Program-made: the position numbers and the translations under genes | The notes under the pieces: model-generated | Seen by the model: only the letters and a program-made list of their open reading frames with translations | Database searches by the model: none | What the model was told of the DNA's origin: nothing | Shown: piece after piece, positions 34,120 to 46,493 of the stretch | Numbering within the stretch: position 1 is the first letter of the stretch | How the letters are laid out: each line of letters begins with the position of its first letter | Assembly (NCBI GenBank): GCA_030035585.1 | Contig: CM057462.1 | Location: 64,142,734 to 64,206,733 of the forward strand | From: Dugong dugon | Lineage: Eukaryota > Chordata > Mammalia > Sirenia > Dugongidae | Direction of reading: 5' to 3' | Length of the DNA: 64,000 nt

Positions 34120-36560
34120 TCAGGGCTTATAAAGGTTGGGAGTATCATTGGTTTTTATTTTACAACCAGAGAATTTGAAGCTGAGAGCGAGAGAGACTTG
34201 TGCTCTGTTTGCCAAAGAGATAACTGGCTCCTCTTCCCATTCCTCTTTCTTAGAGCTGGTATCTGGTCTGAAGGTGAAGTTCCTGGCAGTATTTGCCCTT
34301 TGTAAGGAACAGTGGCTAAGGAAGTGGTTTGCTACTGGCTTCTGAAGCTAAGCTCTGCAGCCTTTATCCTCTGCAGCTGCCTCACATACTTTTGATTCTT
34401 GCTGAGAAAGACAGTTGTTAGGTTTAGAAGTCTTCAGATTCCAGAGCCAGCTGGACAGCTGACCCTCTGGTAGCTATTCCCCAAGCTGCCAGTTCTCTGT
34501 CGCATCATCTCCCTGGGCCCCTTCCTCTTGACTTTGAAGCAGTAGCCTGTGCTCAGTGAACTAGCCAGCAAGGGGCTGGAGGGAGCTTGAGCGGGGAGTC
34601 TCTCCCGCTTAGAATTCTGGATGGATGGAATATTTGGGCCCAGGAACAAGGTGTATCCTGTTCAAAAGCTTTAACCTCTTCTTCATTGGTCATGTTTAAA
34701 TGACAGCTTACAGTGTTAAGAATGCACCTCTAGCTCATGGGTAGGGAGCAGTGGTTATTTTTGGGTGTCCTGAAGGAAATATTTGGGGGAAGGAGTTGGG
34801 AGAAATTCAGGCAGCTCCTTTTATGGTTGAGCAATGCTTGGTATTCTACGGAAGGGACCATATGGACAGTGGGGGTGAGTTTAGCATTCTGATCATTCAC
34901 TTCTTGCTCCCTCCATTCAGGAATGATCAGAGACACCTCATTAGCCATCACAGTGGAGTACGTATTTCCTGGACCCACAAGAGTTTCAGCCCTGCATCCT
35001 GGGTGACTTCTATTTTCCTAGCCTGCTGAGTCACCACCTAGGAATGGCAGTAGCCAGGTTGCCTCCTGGAGCACCTGGAGTGATCTTGGCATGATGCACT
35101 GTTGACTGGTCTTGGTATCCTAGACACAGCTTGGGCCTCTCCAGGCCTGTTGGAGCTATAGGCTGGGTCTTAGCTTCCCCTCCAGCTTGTTCCACAAGGC
35201 GTCGACCTACTCTTCAGGGACAATTAAGCGTTTGTGAGCAACGGAAGGCGGTGACCCGAGTGAAGGTGAACCAGAGCTGCATTAAGCAAACATTTGGAGT
35301 TACTTTTTCTGTCTCACACAGCAGGGCCCATCTCATTTCAAATGGGATGGCAGACCATGCTGATGTGGGGCCAAGTTCCAGATGCTTATCCAGATAGCCA
35401 CCAACTCTGAGTTCCTATTCCTTCTGTCAGTGTATTTTAATCTAAGAAGTTACCTGTTATAATCGTTGTATCCTTTGTCTTTTAGGCAGTAGGAGAAGGT
35501 TTGGAAGGAAGTAGAGGTTCTTGGAGTGAATTAGTGAGATAAGCCAGCAGCCCCTTTTGGTGGCAATGTTCTGGTTCTTTTGTAGCCTCTCTGAGAGGAT
35601 TCAAATCTCTTTTTCTTTTTGTTTCAGGGTGGGATAATAGGTTGGATGGAAGCCAGATCCTTAAGGGAGTAAGTAGTCACTTACACAATGTAACTCCTTG
35701 GTTATATTCAGTCTTTGTCTGCCCTGAAAGAAAGTAAGCCCACTTTCCCACCCCCACCATAGATTTCACCCACCTTATTAGCAGACCTAAACTTCTGCTC
35801 CCTGTTGAATATAATTATTATGTTCTAGTTGTTATCTTTACTAAGGTCACCTTATCACTGGAGGAAGGAGCAAGTCCCTGAGAAAGACAGTGACTCTTAT
35901 CCTACATTGACTGGCTTTAGGACCCTGAGGGAATTGCCAAACTGCAGTTAGGCAGTTTCTTAAACTTTTGTATTCAGCAACTCTACAGACATGACAATTC
36001 CCACAATCTCCCAGTTGATAAAAAGAAAAGTTACTGATACTGCAGGAAGGAAAACTGCTTAGGAGGAGAACACAGTCCTGCCACTCTCTCTTTAGCATTC
36101 CCCTCTGACAACCTTTGAGGTGTCGTTCCCATTGGAGGAACTAGTTTATATATCAGAGCATGGCCTAGAAGTAAGGAAACATCAATTTTGGTCTCGTAGG
36201 TCGCTAAGTTTCTTAGGAAAGTATACTTTAGGTGACCTGGAATTACCGCATTCCCCCTGGAAATCCCAGAGTCTGGTCACAACCCCTTTCTTTCACTTCT
36301 CGTCTTTCATGCCGATAAAACTTGCTCTCTGCTTATTTCCCAGTCTATCAGCCCTTTTTATGGTGTCAGTGCCCACCCTACCTACCCTATACATAACACT
36401 TGTGTTGCCGTTCTTAATTCTCTCTTATTCGTCCACACCTTCCTTCCCTGTCCTCAGTGCTGGATCCATGTCCATTTTCTCCACTGAGCTACTGAGTGCT
36501 ACTGCGTAACATTGTGCTGATTGACTCCTTTACAGATTTATGAGCTCCAGCACAGCTTGG
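34120..36560. other. Unassigned intron DNA
   Basis: I see no exon with convincing splice sites and no named repeat. A 129-codon open frame at 36120-36509 is pyrimidine-rich and looks like the start of the L2-type sequence that follows. Confidence 0.4.
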
Positions 36561-36589
36561 CCCTCAACCCTGATGTGAAATATCTTTTA

Positions 36590-38240
36590 TTATCTTCTGG
36601 TTGACTTTCATTCCTTTTCCCTACAGCAGCTATTTCAAACTTTCACCACTCTCCTCAAACTTGCTACTCCACCCCACCTTGTAAACTCTCAACAAGCCAT
36701 TTATTTAGCTTTTTACTGTTCACACCTTTACCTCTTAATTTATCTGTGATCTTCATCAATCCTTACCTCATTCCCTCCTGTTTCAGAGGCAGGCTTCTGG
36801 GCATGTACATATTTTGTATTCTTAGTCTGTCCCTCCCCAGTGACTCTTTATAAATATGTTCAGGTTTTCTTCATCTTAAGGAAAAAAATCTTTTAAGCTT
36901 GTGTCTTCTACAAGCTAACTCTCTTTGCTTTTTTAGCTCTAAACTTATTGAATAGCCTTTCTTATATTCCATTAGACTTTTGTGCCCACCATCTCAACTG
37001 AAGGAAACCCTTGGCGTAGTGGTTAACAGCTAACTAAAACGTCAGCAGTTTGAATCCACCAGGTACTCCTTGGAAACTCTATGGGGCAGTTCTGCTCTGT
37101 CCTATAGGGTCACTATGAGTTGGAATCGACTTGACGGCAAGAAGTTTGATTTTGTTTTTTTATCCCAACTGAAGTTGCTCTCACTTGTGATGGCCTAGTT
37201 GCAGAAGTCAGTAGCTTCTTTTCAGTTCTCATGCTTTTGACCTTTTAACAGCATTTGGCATTATTTGGACCCTTTTTCCCTCCTTTCTGTGTGCTCTGCC
37301 TGGAAGAGTTTACCTACTCCAGTGATTTTGTCAGTTTCAACTACGTGTACAATGACGACTCTCAAGTCAAAATCTCCAAATACCATCTTTTCCCCGAAGT
37401 TCAGACTTGTATTTCCAAATGACTATTCGTTTCCACTTTGAAGTCTACTGAAATTCTTTGCAGTCTGCTGAAATTCGCTAGAATTTGGAATACATATCCA
37501 AAACTGAGCTTATCATCATTCCCCTTCTTTCCTCTGCCCAAACCTGGTTATCTTCCTACACAACCTATCTGAGATACTAATGTTAACCCTCCACCTATTT
37601 GCCCAAGTTAGGAAATTCTTTTTCTTTTTTTGTCTTCTCTCATTCTCCACATCTGATTGGACACTAGGCTCTGTTTCTTCTAGCTCAGAAACATCTCAAC
37701 ATCCATCCTCTCCCGCCTGGACCCACTACCAGTGCCCTATTTTAGATCCTCATCTTTGACTTGCTCCAGTGATCATGCCACAGCTCTTTTTAAAAATTCC
37801 AGTGCTCACTGCCCCTTGTCCCTTTACAGGGTAAAGCTCAGACTTCTTTGCGTGAGTGTGATTCTCAGTTTCTACTTTGTTTATGCAGCCTATGGCCTGG
37901 GATGTTCTTTTGGCTTTATCTGCCTAACAAACTTCTGTTCATCCTGTAAATTCACCTTTTGTCCCAGCTCAATGGTAACTGGTTTTTCATGGTGTTCTCT
38001 CTTCTTTCCTTCTACCCCAACCAGGAAAAATTTAACTTAACTCCTTCATCTGAATTCTCATGATACTTTATACATCCCTGTGTAATAGCACTTATCATTT
38101 TATTTTACGGTTATATGTTTAATTGTCTACCTCCTCTAGACTATGAGTTCAATGAGGGCAGACTGTACCTTATACGTTCTTGTTTCTTTGGTCTGTAACA
38201 ATTACTTGAATTGTTGGGTTGTATATAAAGTTCCTGCTAT
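36590..38240 (+). mobile_element. L2 LINE remnant split by an AfroSINE
   Basis: Sense L2 text on both sides of the SINE at 37004-37161. Right of it: CAGCATTTGGCATTATTTGG, AATCTCCAAATACCATC, ATCCTCATCTTTGACTTGCTC and ACTATGAGTTCAATGAGGGC. Reading frames are broken throughout. Confidence 0.75.
37004..37161 (+). mobile_element. AfroSINE, short form, inside L2
   Basis: GAAACCCTTGGCGTAGTGG, GAAACTCTATGGGGCAG, TCGACTTGACGGCAAG. ATCTCAACTGAAG (36991-37003) and ATCCCAACTGAAG (37162-37174) flank it. Confidence 0.95.
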
Positions 38241-38249
38241 CTCCAGATA

Positions 38250-38415
38250 GGAGCCCTGGTGGCATAGTGGTTAAGAGCTGAGTTGCTTACCAAAAGGTTG
38301 GCAGTTCAAATCCACCAGCCACTCCTTGGAAACCCAGTGGGGCAGTTCTGCCCTGTCCTGTAGGGTCACTATGAGTCAGAATTGACTTGGTGGCAATGGG
38401 TTTTGTTTTGTTTTT
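38250..38415 (+). mobile_element. AfroSINE, short form, with target duplication
   Basis: GAGCCCTGGTGGCATAGTGG to GACTTGGTGGCAATGGG. TGCTATCTCCAGATA (38235-38249) and TGCTATCTTCAGGTA (38416-38430) flank it. Confidence 0.95.
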
Positions 38416-38499
38416 TGCTATCTTCAGGTAAAGGATGTTTGGAAAATCTAGAAGAGCTACATTACTGCTGGATATTAGTCATGGTAGACTCTCTTCTCC

Positions 38500-39030
38500 A
38501 CTTTTTATTTAACAAAATATCCTTGTTTATTGTAGGAAAATTATAAAATAAAATAAAAAGCTAAAATCACCTAAAATCCCACCATTTTATAGATGACTAC
38601 TGTAAATATTTTGTGGGGTTTTTTTTTCTTTTAGACATTTTCTTCTTTAAATATACACATGTAAATACATATTTTACCAAACTATACTGTTTGTAACTTG
38701 CTTTCTTCACTTACTGGATGGTGAAACTCTTTGAGTATCAGAAATAGCATAATTAATATTACTCTTGTATGGCACTGTACTTGAGCCAGTCCCCTGTTGT
38801 TGGACTTTTAGGTAATTTTGCATTGCCTGGTGTTATAAATAGTGAGATAAATATACTTGTATATATATGTTTGCACACTTAACCACTTATTTCTGTAATA
38901 TAAATTCCTAACAGAGGGATTGCTGAGTCAATAGTTACTGCACATTTTTTAAAACTTTAGATAAATTTTGCCAAACTAGTCTTCATAAAAGTTGTACCAT
39001 ATGGTTGAGTTTTTATACTTCATTGAGATT
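38500..39030. mobile_element. L1M-type LINE fragment
   Basis: GAGCCAGTCCCCTGTTGTTGG, CTTTTAGGTAATTTTGC, ATAAATTCCTAACAGAGGG and ATTGCTGAGTCAATAG resemble an old L1M 3' region. I do not assign the strand. Confidence 0.6.
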
Positions 39031-39079
39031 CTTTTTTGTTTTGAGTGGTTTTGTGTTGCTTTTATTTACTGGAATGATT

Positions 39080-39380
39080 TAATTAAGGCCGTGTTTTAGG
39101 AAGATTGAGCTAGCAGCACGTGTGGCATGTATTGGATGAGAGAGAGAAAAATCAGTTTTTGGAGGCTGTTTTAGCAGTCCAGGTGAGAGGTACTGAGCAC
39201 TAGAAAGGAGAGGGTGACTGTGGAAATAGAAAGGAGAGGCATTTGGAAGAACCAATAAGTTTATAGTGAGTTGGGAAAAGGATGGTGCCATTAATTGAAG
39301 TGGGAAATTTTAAAAAGGCATTGATTTTAGGAGAAGAGATAGGAATTCACTTTTAGTAACCTAAGTTCTAGTTGCTGGTG
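39080..39380 (-). mobile_element. L2 LINE fragment, antisense
   Basis: TTTTAGCAGTCCAGGTGAGAG and GGATGGTGCCATTAATTGAAG fit the antisense L2 body (a 'CAGTAATCCAGGCGAGAG' type segment). Confidence 0.6.
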
Positions 39381-39449
39381 GCCTACTCAGGTAGAAAGGC
39401 CTGGCAGGCAGTTGGCACTGCAGAACAGCAGTCAGAAGAGAGGCAGGGT

Positions 39450-39890
39450 TCACTTGCCTCAGCCTGATATATAAAGCCCTCCATAACTGCCTTTCTCATA
39501 CCCTCTCCAAGTGCTGTATCACACCTAAGCCAGACAAGAATTTTTGTCCTTCTGGAAGGCCTTCCCTTATAGTGTCTGCTACACAGACTCTTCCTTGCTC
39601 ATTATTCACAACCCACCTCAAAGCCCTCTAGGAAGCCTTCTATGATCACCTCTTTGGAAGTTAGTTACCCACTTTCCTAAATGCACAGGGTCATTTTTCT
39701 TGCAGGAGGTGGGGAGGGTATCATTTATATTGTTCCTTAATATCCCAATTTGTATATATGCATTATTCTACAAGATTGGAAGCCCCTGGAGGATGGGAAC
39801 TGTGTCATAAACTCCTTTTTATCTCCTACGTTGCCAGCTCTGTATTTTACACTTAGGTGTCCAAAAATATTTGGTGATTTACAGAATAAA
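39450..39890 (+). mobile_element. L2 LINE 3' portion
   Basis: TATAAAGCCCTCCATAACTGC, TGGAAGGCCTTCCCTTATAG, TAGGAAGCCTTCTATGATCAC and AGCCCCTGGAGGATGGGAAC in sense L2 order. Confidence 0.85.
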
Positions 39891-40345
39891 TGGAAGCTGC
39901 TTTAATGTAGTAGTAATAATACATTGGATTATTATCATTCTATACCATAGAGTGCTAACATTATTTTCTGTGCATTTTCTATTTATCTTTCTTAAATACT
40001 CAGATGTATTATGGCAGGAGAAGTGGAAAACAAGAGAGGTTAAGTGAGAATCCCCTTTCACAGTCATATTCCTCCCTCCACCACCAGATTCTTAAGAGAG
40101 TGTGTATACCTGTCCTTTAGCTTCCAGCTCCCTCCACTATACTGAAAATGCTGTTGTCAGGGTCACTAATCACCTCCTAATTCCCAAATCCAGTGGTAAT
40201 TTTTCAGCCCTGATCTTACTTGACCTTTCTTTGGTACTTGACACTATTTAACACTATACCCTCTCTGACAGGTTCTCCTTCCCTAACCTTTTGTGAGCTC
40301 ATCCTCTTCTGATTTTCTTCCTTATTTATAGTTTTGACTTCCTTT

Positions 40346-40554
40346 AAAACCAGAAAACCTGTTGCTGCTGAGTCGATTCCAACTCATAGTGACCCTGTAA
40401 GATGGAGTAGAACCACCAGTAGGATTTCCAAGGCTGTAAATCTTTCCAGAAGCAGACTGCCACAACTTTCTCCTATGGAGTGGCTGGTGGGTTCAAACTG
40501 CTGACCTTTTGGTTAGCAGTCAAGCACTTGACCACTGTGCCACCAGGGATCCTT
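40346..40554 (-). mobile_element. AfroSINE, long form, inside L2
   Basis: Antisense: AACCTGTTGCTGCTGAGTC, GAAGCAGACTGCCACAAC, CACTGTGCCACCAGGGATCC. GACTTCCTTT precedes it and a diverged CTTTAGCTTCTTTTA follows. Confidence 0.92.
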
Positions 40555-41539
40555 TAGCTTCTTTTACTTGCCTTTAAATAAAGGTGCTTTTTAGGATTTT
40601 GTCTATAGCCCTCTACATAGTTTTCTTGGGTGATCTTATTCATACTATACCTTCACCTGCCATGGTGACTCTGGGCCAGATCTCTCTTGAGCTCCAGACA
40701 CTTCTCTCTCAGGACTGGAGGACTTCTATTAGGTATCCTATTGCTGTCTTTTACTCAACGTGTTCCAAATGGAACCTTTCATTTTTACCCTGGCAAACCT
40801 GCTTTTCTCTATCTTCTACCCAGTCATACAAGCAAGACATTTGGGAGTTTTTGAGAATCTTTTCCTTTCTTGGTTCATCTACCTACCCCATCTCAAATAA
40901 AAAAGTAATAGAATATCATAAAATTCTACTACAAATCTCTTATCCGTTTATTCTTCCCATCGCCAATACTACTTTTTTTTAGTTCAGATTCTGTTGTTTC
41001 TCAACATGTAACTGCAGTGGTGCCCTAACTGGTCTCCCTCCTTTCCGTCTTGCTCCCTACCTTTTCACTACTGACAGAATGCTCTTTGTAAAAGTAAAAT
41101 CTGATCATATCCATCCCTCCCCCTAATCTTAAATCCTTTCAGTGGCTTTCCATTGCCTGGCATGCAAAGCCTTCAAGTCCTGCTGTCATTCTCCCACATG
41201 TAACCTCCCCCTAGCCATATCTAACTATTTTGAACTCCTTAAATGCATTGTGTCCTCTCTCGTTTCTACTTTGTTTCCTCTATCTGCAATATTCCTGTTC
41301 CCATCAATCTCATTCTCTCTGGCCCTTGAGATCCCAGTTCATCTCCTTCAGGAAGCCTTCTCTAGGTTTCCAGGAGTCCTCTTTTCTATGCTTCTGTGGA
41401 CCTTTATCAGCATCATTTACACTCTGTAATGTTGGTTGGTTGGTTTGTTTCCTCACTAAATTGTAAGCTGCTAGAAGAAAGAGACTCTGAGCTCTTCATC
41501 TCCACCCTCAGTACCCTGCAAATTTGGCACAGGGTAGGC

Positions 41540-41752
41540 AGTAAAGTGGTGCAAATGGTTAATGTGCTGGGCTGCTAACTGAAAGGTTGGAAATTGAAGT
41601 CTACGCAGAGGTGCCTTGGAAGAAAGGTTCTGGCAATTAACTTCTGAAAAATCAGCCATTGAAAATCCTGTGACACAAAGTTCTACTCTGACACACATGT
41701 GGTTGCCATGAGTTAGAATCGACATGCCAGCAACTGTTTTGGTTTCTTGGCA
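41540..41752 (+). mobile_element. AfroSINE subfamily copy near an L2 3' end
   Basis: GTAAAGTGGTGCAAATGG head, GGTTCTGGCAATTAACTTC module, AGTTCTACTCTGACACAC, GAATCGACATGCCAGCAACTG. It sits between L2 bodies. Confidence 0.88.
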
Positions 41753-42034
41753 ATTAAAAAAAACTTTGTTGAATGTATGAATTGATTGAGTAAGAAGGGT
41801 ATGTGGTCAGATGCAGTTCTGGGGTCAGGATTCAAACTTCAAATTTTTGGCTCTTAGACTTTTATTTTTTAATAGATAATACATTCACATAATTGAATAT
41901 TCAAAACATACAAAAATATATACAGACAAAAATCTCTCTCTCAATTCAGCTGCCCCTTTTCCCTCCATGAAGGCAATCAATATCAGTTTTTTGCATCTCC
42001 TTTGAGAGAAAGAGACAATATGTGCATTTGTTCA

Positions 42035-42170
42035 TTCAAGAAATTAATTCAGCAAATATTTATTGAGCACCTATTATGTGCCAGGTACTTTTCTAGGCTC
42101 GGGGGATAAACAGTAAACAAAACAGACAAAAGTCCCTGCCTTCATGAAACCTAAATTCCACATATTCTTT
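42035..42170 (-). mobile_element. L2 LINE 3' end, antisense
   Basis: CAAATATTTATTGAGCACC, TATTATGTGCCAGGTAC and AAACAGACAAAAGTCCCTGCC. Confidence 0.8.
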
Positions 42171-42199
42171 CCTTTTTTTAAAAAAAAACTAAATGAGAG

Positions 42200-42620
42200 A
42201 GTAACATACAATCTGTTGTATACCTTGCTTTGTTTTACTTGAAGGTGAATCCATTATCAGCACATAAAGAGTTTCTTTTTTCTCCTGCAAATTATTCCTC
42301 TGTATAGATGTACCATCATTTATTTAACCATCTCACCATTGATTGACAGGGTGTTGCCAGTCTTTTGCTGTTACAAAATGAAAAACTGTTGTACACTCTC
42401 ATTTTCATCTGTATGTCTTTAAGAAATTAAAGTCTTAGAAATGGATTACTGGGTCAAAGGTGTATGTATTTGTAAATTTAATGTATAGTTTCATCCATTG
42501 CTTTGATTTTTAAATTTTTTATTATATTTCAAGCATATAGACGAGTACAGGTAATATTATAGGAGATACATAGGTATCTACTACTCATTGAACAGATGGT
42601 GACACCTTCATTGAAGTTCT
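42200..42620. mobile_element. L1M-type LINE fragment
   Basis: AGATGTACCATCATTTATTTAACC, TTGATTGACAGGGTGTTGCC and GGATTACTGGGTCAAAGG are the same old L1M region as the 38500 copy. (The first string is split across 42308-42331.). Confidence 0.6.
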
Positions 42621-43050
42621 GCCTATTAGATACTTTTAGTACCTCTTTAACCTTGGGATGTTCTCCCACAAAATTTTGTCTTAGACTCAAGAGTAGTGAG
42701 ATTGTCAGAACTCATACCCTGCTGTTTGGGAGTCACCACCATACACTCTATCTTTGGCTTTCTTTTTTAATATAACTTCATTGTTAGAAGAGGCAGCTTC
42801 AGAGGAAAATTCCATTATGCTATTTTTAGTGTCTGGGATCTGACTTTTCAAAAATGTTTATTTTGCCTCCTTCCTCTGCTCAGAAACAACAAAGAATGGT
42901 ACCGGAAGTTGGTGGCCTGTATTATTAGAGACTTGTTTGATTTGCTGGTGGAGGGGCCCAGGTGAACTGAGCCAGGGAGCACTTTTCGTCTCCCAGCTTT
43001 GTTAAATAACCAAATGTGGTTCTTCTTAGCAGGCACCTACCTTTAGCTGA

Positions 43051-43434
43051 TGTCTTAGTTTCCTAGTGCTGCTGTAACACAAGTACCACAAATGTGTGGC
43101 TTTCAAGAGCAGAAATTTATTTTCTTTTAATTCTGGAGGCGAAACGTCCACATTAGGGTCTCAGCAGTGTGGATTCCGTCCTTATCAGTAGCCCCAGGCG
43201 TTTCTTAGTTCCTTGGCTTGTAGATGATCTTTCCATGTCTTACCATGTGTGCCTGTCTCTGTCTAATCCGCTCTTTTTGTAACTCAGAAGTGATTAGATT
43301 TAGCAGCCGCCCTACTCAGGTATGATCTAATTAACACAACAAAGAAAACTCTATTTCCAAACAGGATTATTTCTAAAGGTGCAGGAGTTAAGGTTCCAAC
43401 ACATATTTTGGGGGACAGAGTTTAATCCATAACA
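43051..43434 (-). mobile_element. Solo MaLR LTR (MLT1/MST-like), antisense
   Basis: It starts TGTCTTAGTTTCCTAGTGC and ends TTAATCCATAACA; reversed, this is TGTTATGGATT...AAACTAAGACA, the MaLR terminus pair. A reversed AATAAA lies near 43120-43127. GCTGA (43046-43050) and GCTGG (43435-43439) look like a 5-base duplication with one change. It is 384 bases long with no internal or coding sequence. Confidence 0.85.
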
Positions 43435-44073
43435 GCTGGCTTGGAGGTGCAGATGTATCAGCTGGGTGGGTACTAGTGGAATTGAATGAGAACAACTGTT
43501 CTTGTGGGAGGTGTTGATTTCTGTGACACCTGGATGCTTGTGGCTGTTTCACTATCCTCTGGTTGAAATAATTCTTGCTGAAATGACTCTGTTTCACTTT
43601 GGAGGTCTTTAAACACATTCCACTGGTAGGTCACTCTTGTCTCTGATCTTTTCCTTAGATACTCAGCATACCCAGCAGTGAGGCTTTGGTTTATTTCATG
43701 ATTTTATAGACTGAGAGGGGAATCCTAGTCTCAGGTGGGGATAGATCCTAAGGTAAGAGTGGACTTTCGTGCCTTTCCTTCCAATTGTTCAGTACTTCTT
43801 ATATTGTTTGGTCTTGTCGTATTAAATAACCATCATCGAGAAGAGAGGACTCATAGGATTCATCCATTTCTCCATAGAGCACACAGGTAAAAAGAAGAGG
43901 ATCAAGGAGAGTGAGGTGATTTGAGGGTCTGTGGCCTTAAAGCAAGAATCCTTTGTAAGTTTATCGTTAGGCCCTGTAGCAAAGGTGTAATTCACACAAA
44001 GTACCTCCCCAGGCCTGAGGTGAGCACAGAGTAGGCTGAGCTCCTTGGAGCCTAGTTGCCAGACCTGAACTTA

Positions 44074-44330
44074 ACTAGTTGCTGTTGAGTCCACTGCAAC
44101 TCATGGCCGTCCCATGTGTGTCAGCACAAATACAGGTATAAGGGTTTGGATTCCAACACATATTTTGAGGGGACAGAGTTTAATCCATAACAGTTGGCTT
44201 GAAGGTGATTATGTAGCTGGGTACTGGTGGAGTTGGGTTTTCAATGACTGATTTTTCAGAAGTAGTTTGTTAGGCCTCTTGGTTAGCAGCTGAGCACATT
44301 AACTGTTTGCACCACCGAGGGATTCCAACG
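44074..44330 (-). mobile_element. AfroSINE carrying a foreign 110-base segment
   Basis: Antisense SINE: AGTTGCTGTTGAGTCCAC, CCCATGTGTGTCAG, then the foreign segment, then TTTTCAATGACTGATTTTTC, GGTTAGCAGCTGAGCAC and GTTTGCACCACCGAGGG. TGAACTTA flanks the whole unit at 44066-44073 and 44331-44338, so the SINE was whole before it gained the insert. Confidence 0.88.
44125..44237. other. Copy of LTR edge plus unique flank, inside a SINE
   Basis: TTCCAACACATATTTTG, GGGACAGAGTTTAATCC, TAACAGTTGGCTTG and AGCTGGGTACTGGTGGA repeat, with differences, the sequence at about 43383-43485. That sequence crosses the 5' edge of the LTR (43434) and continues about 50 bases into its flank. About 20 bases of the SINE appear to be replaced. 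Confidence 0.75.
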
Positions 44331-44339
44331 TGAACTTAG

Positions 44340-46490
44340 TTCTCTTTAAAGCCTCTCATGGTCTTGCCATTTCAGTGTTCTCCTTCTAAGCATGAGGTCT
44401 GACTTCTTATGTCTTCTGTTCCTCAGCCCTGCAAAGGCAGCTTTGGCCCAGAGGACAACCCTTTCTTCAGATGGTGAACTCGTTTTGTCTCTAGCAGACC
44501 ACAGGGACAAGGTGTAATTCAACCTTTCTCTCTGTCAGACACTGCTGCCAGGTGGAGACAATGAAGAAAGTGATCTTTGTCGCTTCTTAAATAGTACCCT
44601 GAACCTGGCACCTGCTTTTGTTACTGGCTTTTAAGTCACTGGAGGAATTTTTACTGTCTTCCTGGGTCAGCAACTGCTTTGGGGTAACAGTGGCAACTGG
44701 CTGTCGAGGTGTCAGTTCTACCTCAAAGAAATTTGAAGTATTTGTGTGAGGCGTGTTACCTTTTGTGTCCTAAACCTCTTGTCTTCAGGGTGCATCTGGA
44801 GAGTGAGCAGCTGAAAGTCAGCTGCGCCCTTAGTTGGCGATTTAACGGGCCCATGACCTCATCTTCTCTGAATCTGAGGAGACAGTGCTGTTTTCTTTTT
44901 CCTCCTGCTTTCTCTCATTAGACTCTGAGCTCTCTCTGTCTTCCCAGCACCTAGGTTGGTGCCTGGGGCGTGCAGCAAATATAGGTGGACTGAATGATTG
45001 AGTGAATTCCTTATTTTGGCTGTCCAAATTTAGTTTCACTGACCCTGATATTCAGAGTGACCTGTGGGAGGAGGACCTTTACTTTTAGGAGAAGGATTGC
45101 TTCAAAGCAGTTATGGGAGGTGTTGATTTCTAGAGGCGTTTTGGGGAACTGTGGGAATTCCAAGAGAGGGCTTGTTCTCTCTTCATCTGCCTGGAACTTG
45201 TCAGGTAACTCTTTGCTCTTTGACTTGCTCTACTGTTTATGGAGTAGTCTCCTGATCCTGACTCAGGCCTTCACTTCACCTGGGCTCTTGTCCACTCTAG
45301 GACAGGGCAGGTATTCCTTTTTAATAGTCATCCTGAGTCAGAAGCCCTAAGGACTACACCTCATGCACTGTAGTCTGGACTTCCTGATCTGGCTATGTTG
45401 AATCAAGTTCCACTTAGATCTTAAGTGTCTGTGCCTTTGTAAGGGCTGTTGGAGACAGCAGGGCTTTTTTTTCCCCCCCTTTGTCAGCAGCTGGTCAGAG
45501 TGCCTAACTGGCTGCCAGATCCTAAGCCTTTCACATTTGCCTTTGCCTGTCTTTGTCTGGAACTTACCACCTGAGATTACATCTCACTATTCCTCATTGT
45601 AGAATCTACTGGAGGTTAAAAGGTGAATGGTCATGAAGAGCATATGGAGGTATTGGACTGTGGTACTTTGAAATACTCAGATTCTGGAGAAAGATACCTA
45701 GTCTGCAAGAATGCAGCCAGAGTCCAGACCACTGTTCCCTCACCCTCAACCCCCCAGCCTCAAGTTGGAACCATCACTCCATAATTCCAAACATCCTTGT
45801 TTCTGTTTAATCTTTATCTGATAAAACAATTTTAATGGTGAAACACTCAGGAGATGACAAACTAGCATCTGTTGTCTTTTAAATGCACTTAGTTCCAGTG
45901 ACTATTTTAAAAGTCACTTGTTCCTGCTGTTGGATTCCTGTTGTCCAGGCTGCTTTCCTCTTTAGGTGGGAGGTGTCTCTGAATAGAATTTTAGAGTTGC
46001 ATTAAAGCAAGAGGACCCAGCTCTTCTCTGGCTGATTGGTCATTCCTTTACCCCCTGTTCTTTTCTGCACTTATATTCGGATTGTACCATATTAATTGCT
46101 TTCAGATCATGACACAGAAGAGATCTTATAAATAATTTATAATTTCATGGTTCTGTACCTGTGGCTCATTGACCCCTCTCCAACAGTAAACAAAAGTTTG
46201 TATATAGATGAATATGTGCCTTTTTCTAGGCAGAGTATTCTTAATTCTCATCAGATTCTCTCTCAGTTTTATGACCTCAAAAAAGGTTAAGAAGTAGCAT
46301 TTTATAGGAATCTGGGGCCTCTGCTCACAAAACTAGTCAGTGGCAAAGGTGGATCTTGAGATAGACTTTGGAATTCAGTTATTTTTACTCTATAAACAAA
46401 GTTCTTTCCATTATACTGTATTACCCATATTCTTTCTGGAGAAATAAGTGGAGTAACTACAGGAAAATAGACACATGTGACCTGAACCCT
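44340..46490. other. Unassigned intron DNA
   Basis: I see no exon with good splice sites and no repeat I can name. The 45057-45350 frame has no family features. Confidence 0.4.
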
Positions 46491-46493
46491 CTT

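Larger units (their letters stand above)
40090..41790 (+). mobile_element. Long L2 LINE with two SINE insertions
   Basis: Sense L2: GGGTCACTAATCACCTCC, TGACCTTTCTTTGGTACTTG, TCAACGTGTTCCAAATGG, CTGATCATATCCATCCC, CATTGCCTGGCATGCAAAGCC, TTCAGGAAGCCTTCTCTAGG, and the end GTTGAATGTATGAATTGATTG at 41768-41788. AfroSINEs at 40346-40554 and 41540-41752 interrupt it. Confidence 0.9.

Noticed and set aside
36120-36509. 129-codon hydrophobic frame
   Set aside because: Pyrimidine-rich DNA gives Leu/Ser/Phe runs; it borders L2-like sequence and has no membrane-protein family pattern.
40584-40982. 132-codon plus-strand frame
   Set aside because: It lies wholly inside the L2 LINE at 40090-41790 and is a stop-poor stretch of its dead body.
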